A stretch of 29,995 nt of DNA from Acidimicrobiia bacterium UBA4744 (GCA_002403855.1 DHIO01000054.1:688-30682), one strand, 5' to 3'. Positions 21,330-29,914 are shown, numbered from the stretch's first letter. The notes: generated by a model from the sequence alone, not told the origin. Made by a program: numbers and translations.

Positions 21330-21439
21330 AAATGGTTCGGCAATGCCGGCCAGTCGCAGAGAAAGGAGGCTGAGTGCGAACGCCGCCCCAGGGTTGATTG
21401 CTCCCGTCGTTGGAGGAGAGCGAACCCGGCGATCGGGCG
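21330..21439. other. Convergent intergenic region
   Basis: Between the plus-strand operon end and the minus-strand PEP-utilising gene. It contains a strong ribosome-site-like AAAGGAGG followed by GTG at 21374, but that frame stops after seven codons. No terminator with a T-run is visible. Confidence 0.4.
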
Positions 21440-23740
21440 TCAGTCACTTCGATTCTCCGAGTCCTCCACAACCACGACTCCGGTGTAACCGTCCACGACA
21501 ACGGTCGCTCCGTCAGGCAGTCGGGTGGCTCCTGCGACGGAGACAACACATGGGATTCGGTACTCCCTGGCAACGATGCTGCTGTGCGAGAGCATCCCCC
21601 CGGCTTCCGCGATGACCGCCCCCGCCCGGGCAAACAGCGGTGTCCAACCGACGTCGCTGAACGGAACAGCGATGACGTCTCCCGCCTTCACTCTGGCGGA
21701 GTCATCGATACCCCTTACAACCCGCAAAGTGCCCCGATATCTACCGCGCGACGTGGCGAGCCCGTGGAGAATGGACGCCGACTCAGCGACCGCACGGGCC
21801 GGCACGAAATCGTCGCCGAAAATGACCTCGGGCATGTCCGCATCCTCGAGGTCGACCATCTCGACCCTTCGTTTCCGGGCCATGTTGGCGATGACTGGAC
21901 TTGCTTCGCCGAGGAGGGCATCCCTCGCTTCCTCGATCGACAGGTACATGACTTCGTCGGGGTGCGGTAGCAGATCACGGTCGGTCAGACGTCTCCCCAA
22001 CTCGAACATCAGCGGTCGGAACAACCCGTATCCGTACGTGTACATGCTGCTCACCGCCTCACGGTGATCGACTAACTTCCCTGCCCTCCGCCTCAGACTG
22101 CTCAACATGCGGCGCCTGATCGGTCCCGTGTCGGCGACTGCGCGGTACCACGGTATTCCGTGGCCCGTTCCGGTGATAGTGGAGTGATCGAGGGCCAGCC
22201 GGAGCACTGCTTCAGGCCGTTCGTGCCACGCGGGCACCGAGAAATCGTTGCCGCTGTCGGAGAGATGACCGAACCTGTCGAGAAACTCATTGAGCGCATT
22301 GCGCAGGTCGGAGGGCAAAGCTTCCAAGCCTTCCTGCTCTATTGATGCTCGGTCGGCCGGATCGAGGTCGCGCAGGTTGTCCGCCAGCCGATTGAGCGCG
22401 GTAGTCGGGTTATGTGCATTCTCGGGGCTTCCGAGGTCGAGATCGACGTCGTCGGGGTTTACGCCGGCGCGCTTCATCCCCGTCCGCAGCAGCGATGCGT
22501 ACAGGTTGGCCAGGATCGGTGTAACGATGTTCAGATACGCAGCATTAGTGGTGATTTCCGCAAGCTGATCAATGCGGCTCAGCAACGTCTCGTCACCAAT
22601 CGACTTCAGATCATCTCGCCACAAACCATGGAATTGCTCCAGGAGCCGGTCCAAAGCAGCCTCGACTCTTCCGCCGTGACGAGCCATGCGAGTCGCGGCC
22701 GCAATCATGCGGGGCAGGCGACGCATCGTCTTCGGGGTCGGTCGAAACCGCGGGCGAGCCTTCGATTCGAGCCCGAGCAGCATCTCGAGGGCATCACGCG
22801 GCATCCCCAGGATCTCGAAGATGTCACCGATGGCGGCCATGTTGAAATAGGAGCGATAGCCAAACGCCTTCGCCAGCCCTTCCGGCTTGAGATCGTTGGT
22901 GCCGATGAACTCCGTGAACAAACGAATCCACGCCCGATTCACCACCGGCACGTTTATCGACCACACCAACGGTTTGATCATGCCCGGCATGACTTCTCGT
23001 GAGATCCGGTTGGAGTAGATGGCTACATCTTGTAGACCGGTGATCGGGCGGAGCTGAACCCACCACACCCGGGCGCCATCCCACACCCACTCCATGTCCA
23101 CCGGTTCACCAAAACGCTCGGCGGCACGCCGGGTGTCCTCAACGATGGACTTCGCCACGTGGTCGGGAATCGCGGCGAGAGTTTCCGGAGGCTTGCTCGA
23201 CCAATCGCCCCATCGCTCAATCCAGCGGCCAGGAGTAACGCCCGACTCGACCAAAGCATCTCCACGACCTTCGAGCGCCTCCACCACAACCTCATTCAGA
23301 CCGGTCATGGGGTTGCGGGAGAAAGCCACACCGGATGCTCGTGGTGTAACCATCCGCTGAATGATCACCGACATCTCGATCGGCGGTTCGTCGCCTCGGC
23401 CCGACCGGTAGGTAGCAACGCGCGAGGCCTCACCCGACTCTCTCACCCTCTCGACGGCGTCGACGATCGCGTGAGCGCCCTCCACGTCGAGGACTGTGAG
23501 AAACTGGCCCGCATAGGAGGTTTCCAGGCCGTCCTCGACCGAGGCCGAGGATCTGACGGCCCAACGGCTGCTATCGAAGTCGGCGACACCGAGTTCATCC
23601 ACATCCTCGAGAGAAACGCCGGGTGGAACCACCCACGTGTTCGGTACGTCGAAACCGTTGGCCAGCAGCCACTGGAGGTGGCCTGCCTTTCCGCCCCACC
23701 GAGCGGACGACGTTGACTTGTCCAAAGCGATGATCCTCAC
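21440..23740 (-). CDS. PEP synthase/rifampicin-phosphotransferase-like enzyme
   Basis: A 766-residue three-domain phosphotransferase. The N-terminal ATP-grasp domain has GGKAGHLQWLLANGFDVP, RWAVRSSASVEDG with SYAGQF, FSRNPMTGLNEVVVEA and VQLRPIT (to about 255). A long helical middle domain (about 270-640) corresponds to the substrate region of rifampicin phosphotransferases. The C-terminal swivelling domain holds the catalytic His in GGMLSHSSIVARE (His719). Such enzymes use ATP to make phospho-His and transfer phosphate to pyruvate or an antibiotic; the substrate here is unknown. The start is GTG 23740 with GGAGAG upstream, and translation begins VRIIALDKS; an ATG at 23806 would add 22 residues unlike the family. 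It is divergent from the PlsY-like pair, which may be functionally linked. Confidence 0.82.
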   Translation of the reverse strand: MRIIALDKSTSSARWGGKAGHLQWLLANGFDVPNTWVVPPGVSLEDVDELGVADFDSSRWAVRSSASVEDGLETSYAGQFLTVLDVEGAHAIVDAVERVRESGEASRVATYRSGRGDEPPIEMSVIIQRMVTPRASGVAFSRNPMTGLNEVVVEALEGRGDALVESGVTPGRWIERWGDWSSKPPETLAAIPDHVAKSIVEDTRRAAERFGEPVDMEWVWDGARVWWVQLRPITGLQDVAIYSNRISREVMPGMIKPLVWSINVPVVNRAWIRLFTEFIGTNDLKPEGLAKAFGYRSYFNMAAIGDIFEILGMPRDALEMLLGLESKARPRFRPTPKTMRRLPRMIAAATRMARHGGRVEAALDRLLEQFHGLWRDDLKSIGDETLLSRIDQLAEITTNAAYLNIVTPILANLYASLLRTGMKRAGVNPDDVDLDLGSPENAHNPTTALNRLADNLRDLDPADRASIEQEGLEALPSDLRNALNEFLDRFGHLSDSGNDFSVPAWHERPEAVLRLALDHSTITGTGHGIPWYRAVADTGPIRRRMLSSLRRRAGKLVDHREAVSSMYTYGYGLFRPLMFELGRRLTDRDLLPHPDEVMYLSIEEARDALLGEASPVIANMARKRRVEMVDLEDADMPEVIFGDDFVPARAVAESASILHGLATSRGRYRGTLRVVRGIDDSARVKAGDVIAVPFSDVGWTPLFARAGAVIAEAGGMLSHSSIVAREYRIPCVVSVAGATRLPDGATVVVDGYTGVVVVEDSENRSD

Positions 23741-23774
23741 CGACTCTCCAGACGTTGTTGCCACTGTCAGAGAA

Positions 23775-23780
23775 ATCATA
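23775..23780 (-). promoter_or_regulatory. Candidate -10 box for the PEP-utilising gene
   Basis: TATGAT on the minus strand, 34 nt upstream of the GTG at 23740, within an AT-richer patch. A start of transcription about seven bases on would give a ~28-nt leader. No clear -35 box is seen. Confidence 0.3.
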
Positions 23781-23868
23781 AGTTGAGGCAATCCGCTACT
23801 GGGCATCGTGGTTTAGGGTTGCATTATGAAGCTGGGCGGGTACTCCCACGCAACCGAGGCATGAGCAT

Positions 23869-24078
23869 GTGGAGAGCTCGCTCGCTTCCCTGTTCGAGGC
23901 GGGCGTCGTCGGCTACCTTGCCGGCTCGGTCTCGGGTGCACGGATAGTGGGCAACCGAACGCGAGCGGGCAAGCTCGACAACACCACAGTCATCATTGAT
24001 GGCACGGAAACCTCTGTCGACCTGCACGGGGCAGACTTCAAGAAGTCTCCGGACTACGAGCCCCCGGTCACCCCGTGA
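23869..24078 (+). CDS. Short PlsY-like N-terminal protein (possible truncated copy)
   Basis: A 69-residue protein starting at GTG 23869. The hydrophobic segment GVVGYLAGSVSGARIVGNR matches the opening span of the following PlsY-like protein (GYAIGTISFARIIGR). The next ~25 residues also align, around the shared IDG and MDG positions. It stops where the second membrane span of PlsY should begin, and its stop overlaps the next start as GTGA. It therefore looks like a duplicated and truncated copy, or a small partner derived from the N-terminus of PlsY. There is no good ribosome site, so the start is uncertain. Confidence 0.6.
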   Translation: MESSLASLFEAGVVGYLAGSVSGARIVGNRTRAGKLDNTTVIIDGTETSVDLHGADFKKSPDYEPPVTP

Positions 24079-24755
24079 ACCTCTTCGTGGTCGCACTGCT
24101 GGGGTATGCGATCGGAACCATCAGTTTTGCGCGGATTATCGGACGCATTGTGGTCCCCGGCGTAGACCTGAGCGTGACGGAGTACCCGATGGACGGGTCC
24201 GATGAGACCTGGACGTATCGGGGAGTCAGCGCCTCGACCGTTACCGATCGTGCGAACTGGAAGTGGGGACTCGTGGTTGTCATGCTCGACGCTCTGAAGG
24301 CTCTCGTGCCTGTGTTACTGCTGCGAACCATGGAGCCGGATACCGGATCGTTCGCAGTCATGGCGGCGGCAGTCATGGTTGGACACGTCTGGCCGGTGTG
24401 GTGGCGGTTCAAAGGGGGTCGAGGTCAATCGGTCCTGCTCGGAGCGCTGGTAGTCATCGATGCCGTGTCGATTCTGGTTGGAGTTCTCGCGGGTCTGATC
24501 GTTGGCCTGATCGTCTTCACATCCAGCTATGTCGCCCGAGAATTCTGGCCCTTGCCGCTGGCACCTTGGTTCTGGTGGACGGAGGGGATCGGTCCCGAGT
24601 TCTGGTTCGCGGTGGTGGTCGCAGTGGTCTACTTGCTCGGGATTCGTGAGGACATCGCCGAGGAGCACCGGTCGAGACGCATAGAGGGAATCAGTGATCT
24701 CCACTACCCGGCCCGGCTCCGCGACGCCTGGAATCGTTTCTTCACCGAGGACTGA
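24075..24755 (+). CDS. PlsY-like glycerol-3-phosphate acyltransferase family protein
   Basis: A 226-residue membrane protein of the PlsY family, which transfers an acyl group from acyl-phosphate to glycerol-3-phosphate at the start of phospholipid synthesis. The clearest motif is GHVWPVWWRFKGGRGQS, matching the FKGGKG motif 2. The first span GYAIGTISFARIIG corresponds to the usual G-S-I-P-F start. Motif 1, normally S-G-N-x-G-A-T-N, is replaced by RGVSASTVTDRAN, so activity or substrate may differ. An acidic insert (EYPMDGSDETW) precedes it, and HRSRRI near the C-terminus may stand for motif 3. The start is GTG 24075, overlapping the stop of the short paralogue. It is convergent with the ferrochelatase-like gene, with a 21-nt gap. 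Confidence 0.8.
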   Translation: MNLFVVALLGYAIGTISFARIIGRIVVPGVDLSVTEYPMDGSDETWTYRGVSASTVTDRANWKWGLVVVMLDALKALVPVLLLRTMEPDTGSFAVMAAAVMVGHVWPVWWRFKGGRGQSVLLGALVVIDAVSILVGVLAGLIVGLIVFTSSYVAREFWPLPLAPWFWWTEGIGPEFWFAVVVAVVYLLGIREDIAEEHRSRRIEGISDLHYPARLRDAWNRFFTED

Positions 24756-24776
24756 CGATCAACGGGTTTGGTCGAT

Positions 24777-25766
24777 TCACAAAGCACGAAGCTCGTCGAT
24801 GAGGGGCGTCACCCACTGCGCCCCCATCGCCAGGAGGGCCGGATCATCGTTGAGTGTGGAGACGTGCACACACTCGACCTTGTCTTTGATCTTGTCGATC
24901 GTGTACCCGATATCGAGCTGTGTTTCGTGGTTTTCGGTCACGAAACCGACCGGAACGAAGACGATGGTCTTAGCTCCAAGTGTTATCAGGTTCTCGGCGG
25001 CCTGATCGACGTCTGGAGTAGTCCACTTGCCCGGCACAGGGTGGTTCATCCAACCTGGGGTGATCAGCGGGTACTTGTGGATCAGCTGTTCCTGCAGTGC
25101 GTAGTAGAGAGCCGTGCTCTCTCGAACGCCGGTCTCATACCCCTTACTCCCCAGAGGACAACCGTGCAGACATAGCATCACACCGACCTGAATTGGCGCC
25201 AGTCGTTCGAGCAGCGGCTCGATACTCTCATCGACGAGCTCCACCAGTCGCCCCTGGAAGTCCTCCCGCTCCCAGAACGACGGAAGGTAGCGCATGCCCT
25301 TGACCCAGGTTGGATCGGGCGCCAGCGCATCGTTGATTTGCTCGAGAGCCAGTCCACTGGTGAACACTGAATCTACGACCAGCCACGGATACACCAGCAG
25401 GCGTTCGTAGCCCGCAGCCTTGATCTGCGCCAGTACGTCCTCCGGCAGGAACGGGGGAACGAAGTTGAAGGCCTTGAAGACCGCGACATCGGCACCGTAG
25501 ACCTTCTGGAGCTCCGTTTCGATCCCGGCTCGCTGTCGCTCGAAGATCGCGTTGTGGGGCGACTGGTAGTGATTGGCAGTGTGCCATTCCTTGCGCTGCT
25601 GGCGCTCCAAGCGGCGCGATAGGAACGGAATCGAAAAATCTGGGAACTTGATCGACTTCGAGACGAGCAGCCGAAACGAACGTTCGTTGTACTCGATGAA
25701 CTCGTCGTAGTCATCCACTTCTCCGTAACCGCACAACAACACGGCGACTTTGCGGTTCTGGCTCAT
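24777..25766 (-). CDS. hemH: Ferrochelatase family protein
   Basis: A 329-residue cytoplasmic protein of the ferrochelatase family, which inserts Fe2+ into a porphyrin in heme synthesis. The catalytic-site regions are MLCLHGCPLGSKGYETG (His of the family's S-x-H-G-x-P) and FVPVGFVTENHETQLDIGYTID (the D-H-x-E-T-L-x-E-x-D motif with shifted but present His and Glu). PLITPGWMNHPVPGKWTTP matches the usual W-L-x-P region loosely. Divergence from E. coli or Bacillus enzymes is substantial, so a coproporphyrin ferrochelatase or related chelatase is possible. The ATG at 25766 has GGGGAGGAC upstream. No other heme genes are near. It is divergent from the ABC exporter. Confidence 0.8.
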   Translation of the reverse strand: MSQNRKVAVLLCGYGEVDDYDEFIEYNERSFRLLVSKSIKFPDFSIPFLSRRLERQQRKEWHTANHYQSPHNAIFERQRAGIETELQKVYGADVAVFKAFNFVPPFLPEDVLAQIKAAGYERLLVYPWLVVDSVFTSGLALEQINDALAPDPTWVKGMRYLPSFWEREDFQGRLVELVDESIEPLLERLAPIQVGVMLCLHGCPLGSKGYETGVRESTALYYALQEQLIHKYPLITPGWMNHPVPGKWTTPDVDQAAENLITLGAKTIVFVPVGFVTENHETQLDIGYTIDKIKDKVECVHVSTLNDDPALLAMGAQWVTPLIDELRAL

Positions 25767-25819
25767 GTCCTCCCCATTCCCAGCTCCTGCTCGGAGCCAA
25801 GGAGCCCGGCGCTAGGGCG

Positions 25820-25825
25820 AATATA
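25820..25825 (-). promoter_or_regulatory. Candidate -10 box for the ferrochelatase gene
   Basis: TATATT on the minus strand, the only AT-rich hexamer in this divergent GC-rich region, about 55 nt upstream of the ATG at 25766. No convincing -35 partner at 16-18 bp. Confidence 0.35.
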
Positions 25826-25916
25826 CCCGAGGCTCACTCACAACGTTGATGCGCGCCATGGGCGGGTGCTCGCTTCTCGGCTGCGTCGAGCGCGGCGGAG
25901 TAAGGTCCTGGGAACG

Positions 25917-26897
25917 ATGGTCACCCCGGCGCTATCGATCAACGAACTCCACCGCTACTACGACGGAGTCCACGCCATTGACGACTTATCCATCGAGGTC
26001 GGCGCGGGCGAGATCTATGGGTTTCTCGGCCCGAACGGGGCGGGAAAGACGACGCTCATCCGCATTCTGTGCACCCTGCTCGTGCCATCGTCGGGCTCGG
26101 CGCGCGTCGCGGGCTTCGACGTGGTCGCCGATCGCCGGCAGGTGAGACTTCGTACCGGAGTCGCCCTCCAGGAAGTCGCACTCGATCCCCGTCAGACTGG
26201 TATCGAACTACTCCGGCTGCAGGGGCGCTTGTATGGACTGCGGAGGAGCGAGGTCGACCGCCGACTGGCCGAGGTGCGAGACCTCATTGATATCGGGGCG
26301 GCACTCAGCAGGCGGATTTCGACCTACTCGAGCGGCATGCAACGCCGCCTGGACCTCGCTGCAGCGATGATTCACAACCCGGATGTGTTGTTCCTGGATG
26401 AGCCCACGGCCGGCCTCGATCCTCTGAGCAGGAGACGAGTTTGGGACGAGATCATCAGGCTCAATTCTGAGCTCGGCGTAACCATCTTCCTCACCACCCA
26501 ATACCTCGAAGAAGCAGATCAGCTGGCCGGACGCGTCGGCATTATTCATGAGGGGGTACTGGTCGCAGAAGGCCCACCCGATCAGCTGAAGGCTTCGATA
26601 GGCAACGACGTCATTGTGGTACGAACGCCGGGGGCGTCAAGTCGCATCGTCGACCCGTTGCGGCACATCTCAGGCGTCGAATCGGTCGAGAGTTCGAGCG
26701 ACGAGTTGCTCGTGACCGCAAGCGACGGAGCCGCAGTGGTCGGACCCATTGCGGTTGAGTTACACAGATTGGGTGTCGAAGTGGGTGACATAACCCTCCG
26801 GACTGCCACGCTCGACGACGTCTTCTTCGAGCTGACCGGTGGTCGTATCCCATCGGCCGGCGCCCGACCCGAGGGAACGGACGAAAGAGATGAATGA
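25917..26897 (+). CDS. ABC transporter ATP-binding protein (DrrA type)
   Basis: A 326-residue ATPase of the daunorubicin-resistance (DrrA) type that powers an ABC-2 exporter. Walker A is GPNGAGKTT (38-46), the signature is SSGMQRRLD, Walker B is VLFLDEPTAGLDP, and the switch His position reads LTTQYLEEADQLA (Gln in place of the usual His, as is common in DrrA-type proteins). A C-terminal ~90-residue regulatory domain follows. The ATG at 25917 gives a typical N-terminus; an ATG 17 codons earlier has no ribosome site. It overlaps the permease gene by 8 nt. Substrates of the class are hydrophobic drugs, lipids or polysaccharides; which applies here is unknown. Confidence 0.93.
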   Translation: MVTPALSINELHRYYDGVHAIDDLSIEVGAGEIYGFLGPNGAGKTTLIRILCTLLVPSSGSARVAGFDVVADRRQVRLRTGVALQEVALDPRQTGIELLRLQGRLYGLRRSEVDRRLAEVRDLIDIGAALSRRISTYSSGMQRRLDLAAAMIHNPDVLFLDEPTAGLDPLSRRRVWDEIIRLNSELGVTIFLTTQYLEEADQLAGRVGIIHEGVLVAEGPPDQLKASIGNDVIVVRTPGASSRIVDPLRHISGVESVESSSDELLVTASDGAAVVGPIAVELHRLGVEVGDITLRTATLDDVFFELTGGRIPSAGARPEGTDERDE

Positions 26898-27675
26898 GAT
26901 ACGAGCGCGACAAGCCGGCTTCCTTCGTGACCTCGGCTCCATCGCCGGTCGGTCGATCCGCGCAATACCACGCGATCTGGAATCGGTGCTACCCGCGCTG
27001 CTGATCCCGGTCTTCTGGATGCTGGTGAGCGTCGGAGCCCTTGAATCAGTTGCCGAGGGGTTCTACCCGGGTCTCGATTTCCGGGCGTTTCAGGTGCCGG
27101 TCGCCGTCATCTTCGCAGTCACCGGCGTCAGCAGAGCCCATGATCTCGTCCTGGACATTCGAAGTGGCTACTTCGACCGCCTCAGCATCACGCCGGTCAG
27201 CCGACCGGCACTCGTTCTCGGGATGATGATGGCCGATCTCGTCCTGGTCATCGGTCTCACAGTGCCCGTACTCGGTTTGGGGTGGATCATCGGTGTTCGT
27301 TTCGCCACCGGACTCGCCGGTCTGGTTCTGTTTGTCCTTATTGCCGGTCTGTGGGGTCTCGCCTTCACCGCATTTCTGTACGCGATCGCGCTGAAGACGG
27401 CCAATTCGGCTGCCGTGACGGCGGGGGTTCTCTTGTTCTTTCCGTTCGCATTCCTGACGACAGCCTTCCTCCCCCAAGAAGCCCTCTCCGGATGGCTGGC
27501 CACCGCGGCGGATTACAACCCGATGACGTATCTGCTCGCAACGATGAGGACGTTGATACTCGAAGGATGGGAATGGGGGACGCTCATCACGGGCGTGGCC
27601 ACGGTGGTGGCGCTCGGGACGGCAACGCTCGTGCTGGCGCTCGTGGCCCTGCGGAGCCGGCTCGAGCAAGGCTGA
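26890..27675 (+). CDS. ABC-2 type exporter permease (DrrB type)
   Basis: A 261-residue integral membrane protein forming the channel for the preceding ATPase. After a cytoplasmic N-terminus (RSIRAIPRDLESVLPALLIPVFWMLV) there are about six hydrophobic spans, with the ABC-2 signature region LPQEALSGWLATAADYNPMTY before the last span, typical of DrrB-like proteins. The last residues RSRLEQG are basic and cytoplasmic. It overlaps the ATPase gene by 8 nt at ATG 26890. The unit is likely two genes only, as the next gene is convergent. Confidence 0.9.
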   Translation: MNEIRARQAGFLRDLGSIAGRSIRAIPRDLESVLPALLIPVFWMLVSVGALESVAEGFYPGLDFRAFQVPVAVIFAVTGVSRAHDLVLDIRSGYFDRLSITPVSRPALVLGMMMADLVLVIGLTVPVLGLGWIIGVRFATGLAGLVLFVLIAGLWGLAFTAFLYAIALKTANSAAVTAGVLLFFPFAFLTTAFLPQEALSGWLATAADYNPMTYLLATMRTLILEGWEWGTLITGVATVVALGTATLVLALVALRSRLEQG

Positions 27676-27937
27676 GACAACTCTCTTTCTCGGGGTGCTC
27701 CAGTCACTGGCCCCTGCCCGGCGAACCTGCCGAAATGGCAACACCGTCGGGTTCCAACGGGGCCAGGTTTCCAGTCATTGACCGACGGGAATCCGTAGGA
27801 CGCGCCCTTCCTGCTCTCCATACTCCCCGCCGACGCTGCAGACGTTGTGTTGACTGAGCATGCAAAGCTTGCGATCGCGAAAATCAAAGCGCTCACGGAT
27901 GGGCACTTGTTCAGGCGCGAGTGTTTGGACGTGAGGT
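27676..27937. other. Convergent intergenic region
   Basis: About 260 bases after the ABC permease without a convincing gene. An open stretch 27847-27939 (GTG start, 30 residues, beginning LTEHAKLAIAKIKALTDG) reads like an N-terminal helix but ends at once, so it may be a remnant. A minus-strand frame with a hydrophobic start lacks a ribosome site. The region ends in the hairpin at 27938. Confidence 0.4.
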
Positions 27938-27966
27938 GAGGTCCCGGACGAGGTGTCCGGGACCTC
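27938..27966. terminator. Strong 12-bp hairpin between convergent units
   Basis: A perfect 12-bp inverted repeat (GAGGTCCCGGAC and its complement) around a 5-nt loop, 24 nt beyond the stop of the DUF5667 gene and in the convergent gap after the ABC exporter. CCTTTC follows on the plus strand; there is no long T-run on either side. It likely acts as a two-way terminator or mRNA end stabiliser. Confidence 0.6.
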
Positions 27967-27989
27967 CCTTTCGGCTGTGGGTGGTTGGG

Positions 27990-28859
27990 TCAGGGTTGGG
28001 TGGGGGGTACCTGCTCGGGGGGTCCGTCCGGCAGGCCTTCGGGTGGTCCGGCGGGCAGTTCTTCGGGGGGTCCTTCACCGGTATGGGCTTCACCGGCTGC
28101 GTCATTTGCCGGGAGCTGTTCGGGTGGGCCGCCGAGTTCTTTGGCCATGCTGGAGACTTCTTCGCCAAAGGCCTGACCGTCGAGCTCTTCTAATTCGAGG
28201 AGTTCTGCCATGCGTTGGAGCATGGCTGCTACGGCATCGCGGATTTCCTGTGACTGTGCTTCGTCATTGCCAGTCTGGACCTCTTCGGCGGCGCTCCTGA
28301 GCGCTTCTGATGCGTTTGACGCATCCTCGACGTTCGTGTCTTGGGCGATTGCTTCGGCGGCATGTGCCAAGGCTTCGGCCGCTTTGCTTTCGGCGGCAAG
28401 GACACGGGCTTCGGCAACCCGTTCAGCGACTCCGCCGTTGCCGATCCCAATGCTCTCGAGGGCTTGGTCGATGCCATAGAGCGGATCGCCAGGAGCCGCT
28501 TGGTCGGATGCAACTGCCACGCCGGTCATCCCGGTCAGTAGGACAACGGCGGCGAGCACAGTTGCCATTTTCTTTCTCAGCGTCAAGGTCAACCTCCTGG
28601 GTGGGGGCAGCTCCTTCTTTGGGCTGGTCGACGCATACCCACTCGCCGAGCTGACGATGGTGGCCGCCTCGACGGCAAACCGGGTCACGGCCTCCTCCGC
28701 GGGGGTACGGTTCCTCTCGAGTCGTAACCGCTCGACCAGCGGAACAAGTTCTTGAAGTTCACTTGCTTCCGGCATACCGCCGGAAAGCAGCTGTTCGATG
28801 TCCTGTTCCGAGAAGGTGCTTTTGGGCATGTCACCCTTGTAATCGTCGACGGGCCTCAT
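27990..28859 (-). CDS. DUF5667 membrane protein, partner of the ECF sigma factor
   Basis: A 289-residue single-pass protein. Residues 1-95 are cytoplasmic, acidic and helical (FSEQDIEQLLSGG), in the place of an anti-sigma domain. A membrane span lies at about 99-118. The outside part starts with APGDPLYGIDQALESI, the DUF5667 signature. It is followed by an Ala/Glu-rich helical region likely to form a coiled coil, and a Pro-rich tail with repeated GPPE[QEG]LP units. The ATG at 28859 overlaps the sigma factor stop (ATGA) with GGGAG upstream, so the two are coupled. By position and architecture it is likely to hold or regulate the sigma factor; direct anti-sigma activity is inferred. Confidence 0.82.
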   Translation of the reverse strand: MRPVDDYKGDMPKSTFSEQDIEQLLSGGMPEASELQELVPLVERLRLERNRTPAEEAVTRFAVEAATIVSSASGYASTSPKKELPPPRRLTLTLRKKMATVLAAVVLLTGMTGVAVASDQAAPGDPLYGIDQALESIGIGNGGVAERVAEARVLAAESKAAEALAHAAEAIAQDTNVEDASNASEALRSAAEEVQTGNDEAQSQEIRDAVAAMLQRMAELLELEELDGQAFGEEVSSMAKELGGPPEQLPANDAAGEAHTGEGPPEELPAGPPEGLPDGPPEQVPPTQP

Positions 28860-29416
28860 AGGGTTACTCCCTGCCGTTCGAAATATCCTCGGAGGGCTCG
28901 GAGGGCTCGCCGCTGGAGGGCCTTGACGGCTCCGACGTTCTTGTCCAGCACGCGGGCTGTTTCCTGCAAACTGAGATCGGCAATGATGCGGAGAGCTAGG
29001 ACCTCCCGCTGGTCCTCGGTGAGCAGGTCGAGGACCCTGCTGAGCTCCGCACCGCCGAGCTTGTCGAGGGCTTCCTTCTCGACGTCCCCGCCGACCACAT
29101 GCGGTGATGCGTCGGTTGGAAGCTCGGAACTGGGGGGCCGGCGGGCGTTGTAGCGCCGCCGGTCGATGAGACGGCGGTGGGCTATGACAAATACCCACGA
29201 TCGAAAGGATTCCTCGTCTCCGCTGAACTTCTGGATCCCTCTTGCGATCTGAAGGAATACTTCACTGGTCAGATCGTCGGGATCTGAGACGCCACGGCTC
29301 GCCAGATACCCGGTGACCGGCCCCGCCAGGTTCCGATAGAGAGCGCTCCACGCCCACTCGGCTCCGTGTTTGGCGGCCTCGAGTACCGACTGGAATGCCG
29401 CTTCGCCCAGAGCCAT
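28856..29416 (-). CDS. ECF (extracytoplasmic function) RNA polymerase sigma factor
   Basis: A 186-residue sigma-70-family ECF sigma factor. Region 2 is LYRNLAGPVTGYLASRGVSDPDDLTSEVFLQIARG with the -10-recognition part FRSWVFVIAHRRLIDRRR. Region 4 is LTEDQREVLALRIIADLSLQETARVL with DKNVGAVKALQRRALRALR for -35 binding. There is no C-terminal extension. The ATG at 29416 begins MALGEAAFQ; the frame stays open to 29512 but has no credible earlier ribosome site. It is coupled to the downstream DUF5667 gene. Such pairs usually respond to envelope or oxidative signals; the target promoters here are not evident. Confidence 0.92.
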   Translation of the reverse strand: MALGEAAFQSVLEAAKHGAEWAWSALYRNLAGPVTGYLASRGVSDPDDLTSEVFLQIARGIQKFSGDEESFRSWVFVIAHRRLIDRRRYNARRPPSSELPTDASPHVVGGDVEKEALDKLGGAELSRVLDLLTEDQREVLALRIIADLSLQETARVLDKNVGAVKALQRRALRALRGYFERQGVTL

Positions 29417-29794
29417 CGCAGTTCTTTCCCTTCGTTCACCATTGACGAAGCAACGGAGGCGCCGGACCGCCGGCGCAGATCCCCTGGTCGTCAATGGACG
29501 GTCAGTGCTCACTATCGGTCGTCTATGCCTGCTGCCTGAGGACAGCAGGTGAGCGAGGCCAGGCGATCAATACCTACTGGGATCTCAGTGAGCCCGTAAC
29601 CTCGGAGCATGGGGCGCTACGGCACGTCGATCATCTAGAACCGGCGGCTCGTGCAAGCCCCAGAAACCTTGACATAGGAGACTCTCAGTCTGGGCTAGCC
29701 GAGAGATATGACTCGAGCCGCGTCTTCGTCAAGTCCGGTGGCGAGGCGGTTCGTGTCCGCCTCGACCCAGCGCCCGCGACCACACCGCGGCCAC
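29417..29794. other. Region upstream of the sigma factor
   Basis: About 380 bases without a supported gene. It should hold the sigma factor promoter. A stem-loop CCTGCTG...CAGCAGG lies near 29528-29550. A TTGACA hexamer on the plus strand at about 29671 has no clear -10 partner and no gene downstream, only the terminal repeat. Confidence 0.45.
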
Positions 29795-29914
29795 ATGACA
29801 ACCAGCAATGACCGGTGATGACCGGTGATAACCGGTGGTGAGAAACCAGACAACCGTGGATATTCGGTGGTAACCGTTGATGACCGGTGGTATCGGTTTT
29901 GCGTTCACACGGCA
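29795..29914. repeat. Terminal direct repeat, copy 2 (10-bp-phased ACCGGT array)
   Basis: Same element as 1-120, offset by 29794 bases without net insertions. ACCGGT cores occur at 29811, 29821 and 29831, and further variants every 10 bp to about 29893. Unlike copy 1, it runs straight into a tRNA-Val-like 3' half. The few differences, such as the second decamer junction and a three-base change near 29843, show the copies are not identical, so this is not a simple circular-contig overlap. Confidence 0.85.

Noticed and set aside
21374..21397. GTG start with a strong ribosome site
   Set aside because: The frame ends after seven codons and no regulated gene follows on the same strand.
27513..27896. 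Minus-strand frame with a signal-peptide-like start
   Set aside because: It overlaps the permease gene, has no ribosome site and turns into Ser/Thr/Arg-rich antisense-type sequence.
27847..27939. 30-residue frame starting LTEHAKLAIAKIKALTDG
   Set aside because: Protein-like but too short, no ribosome site and no family; noted only as a possible remnant.
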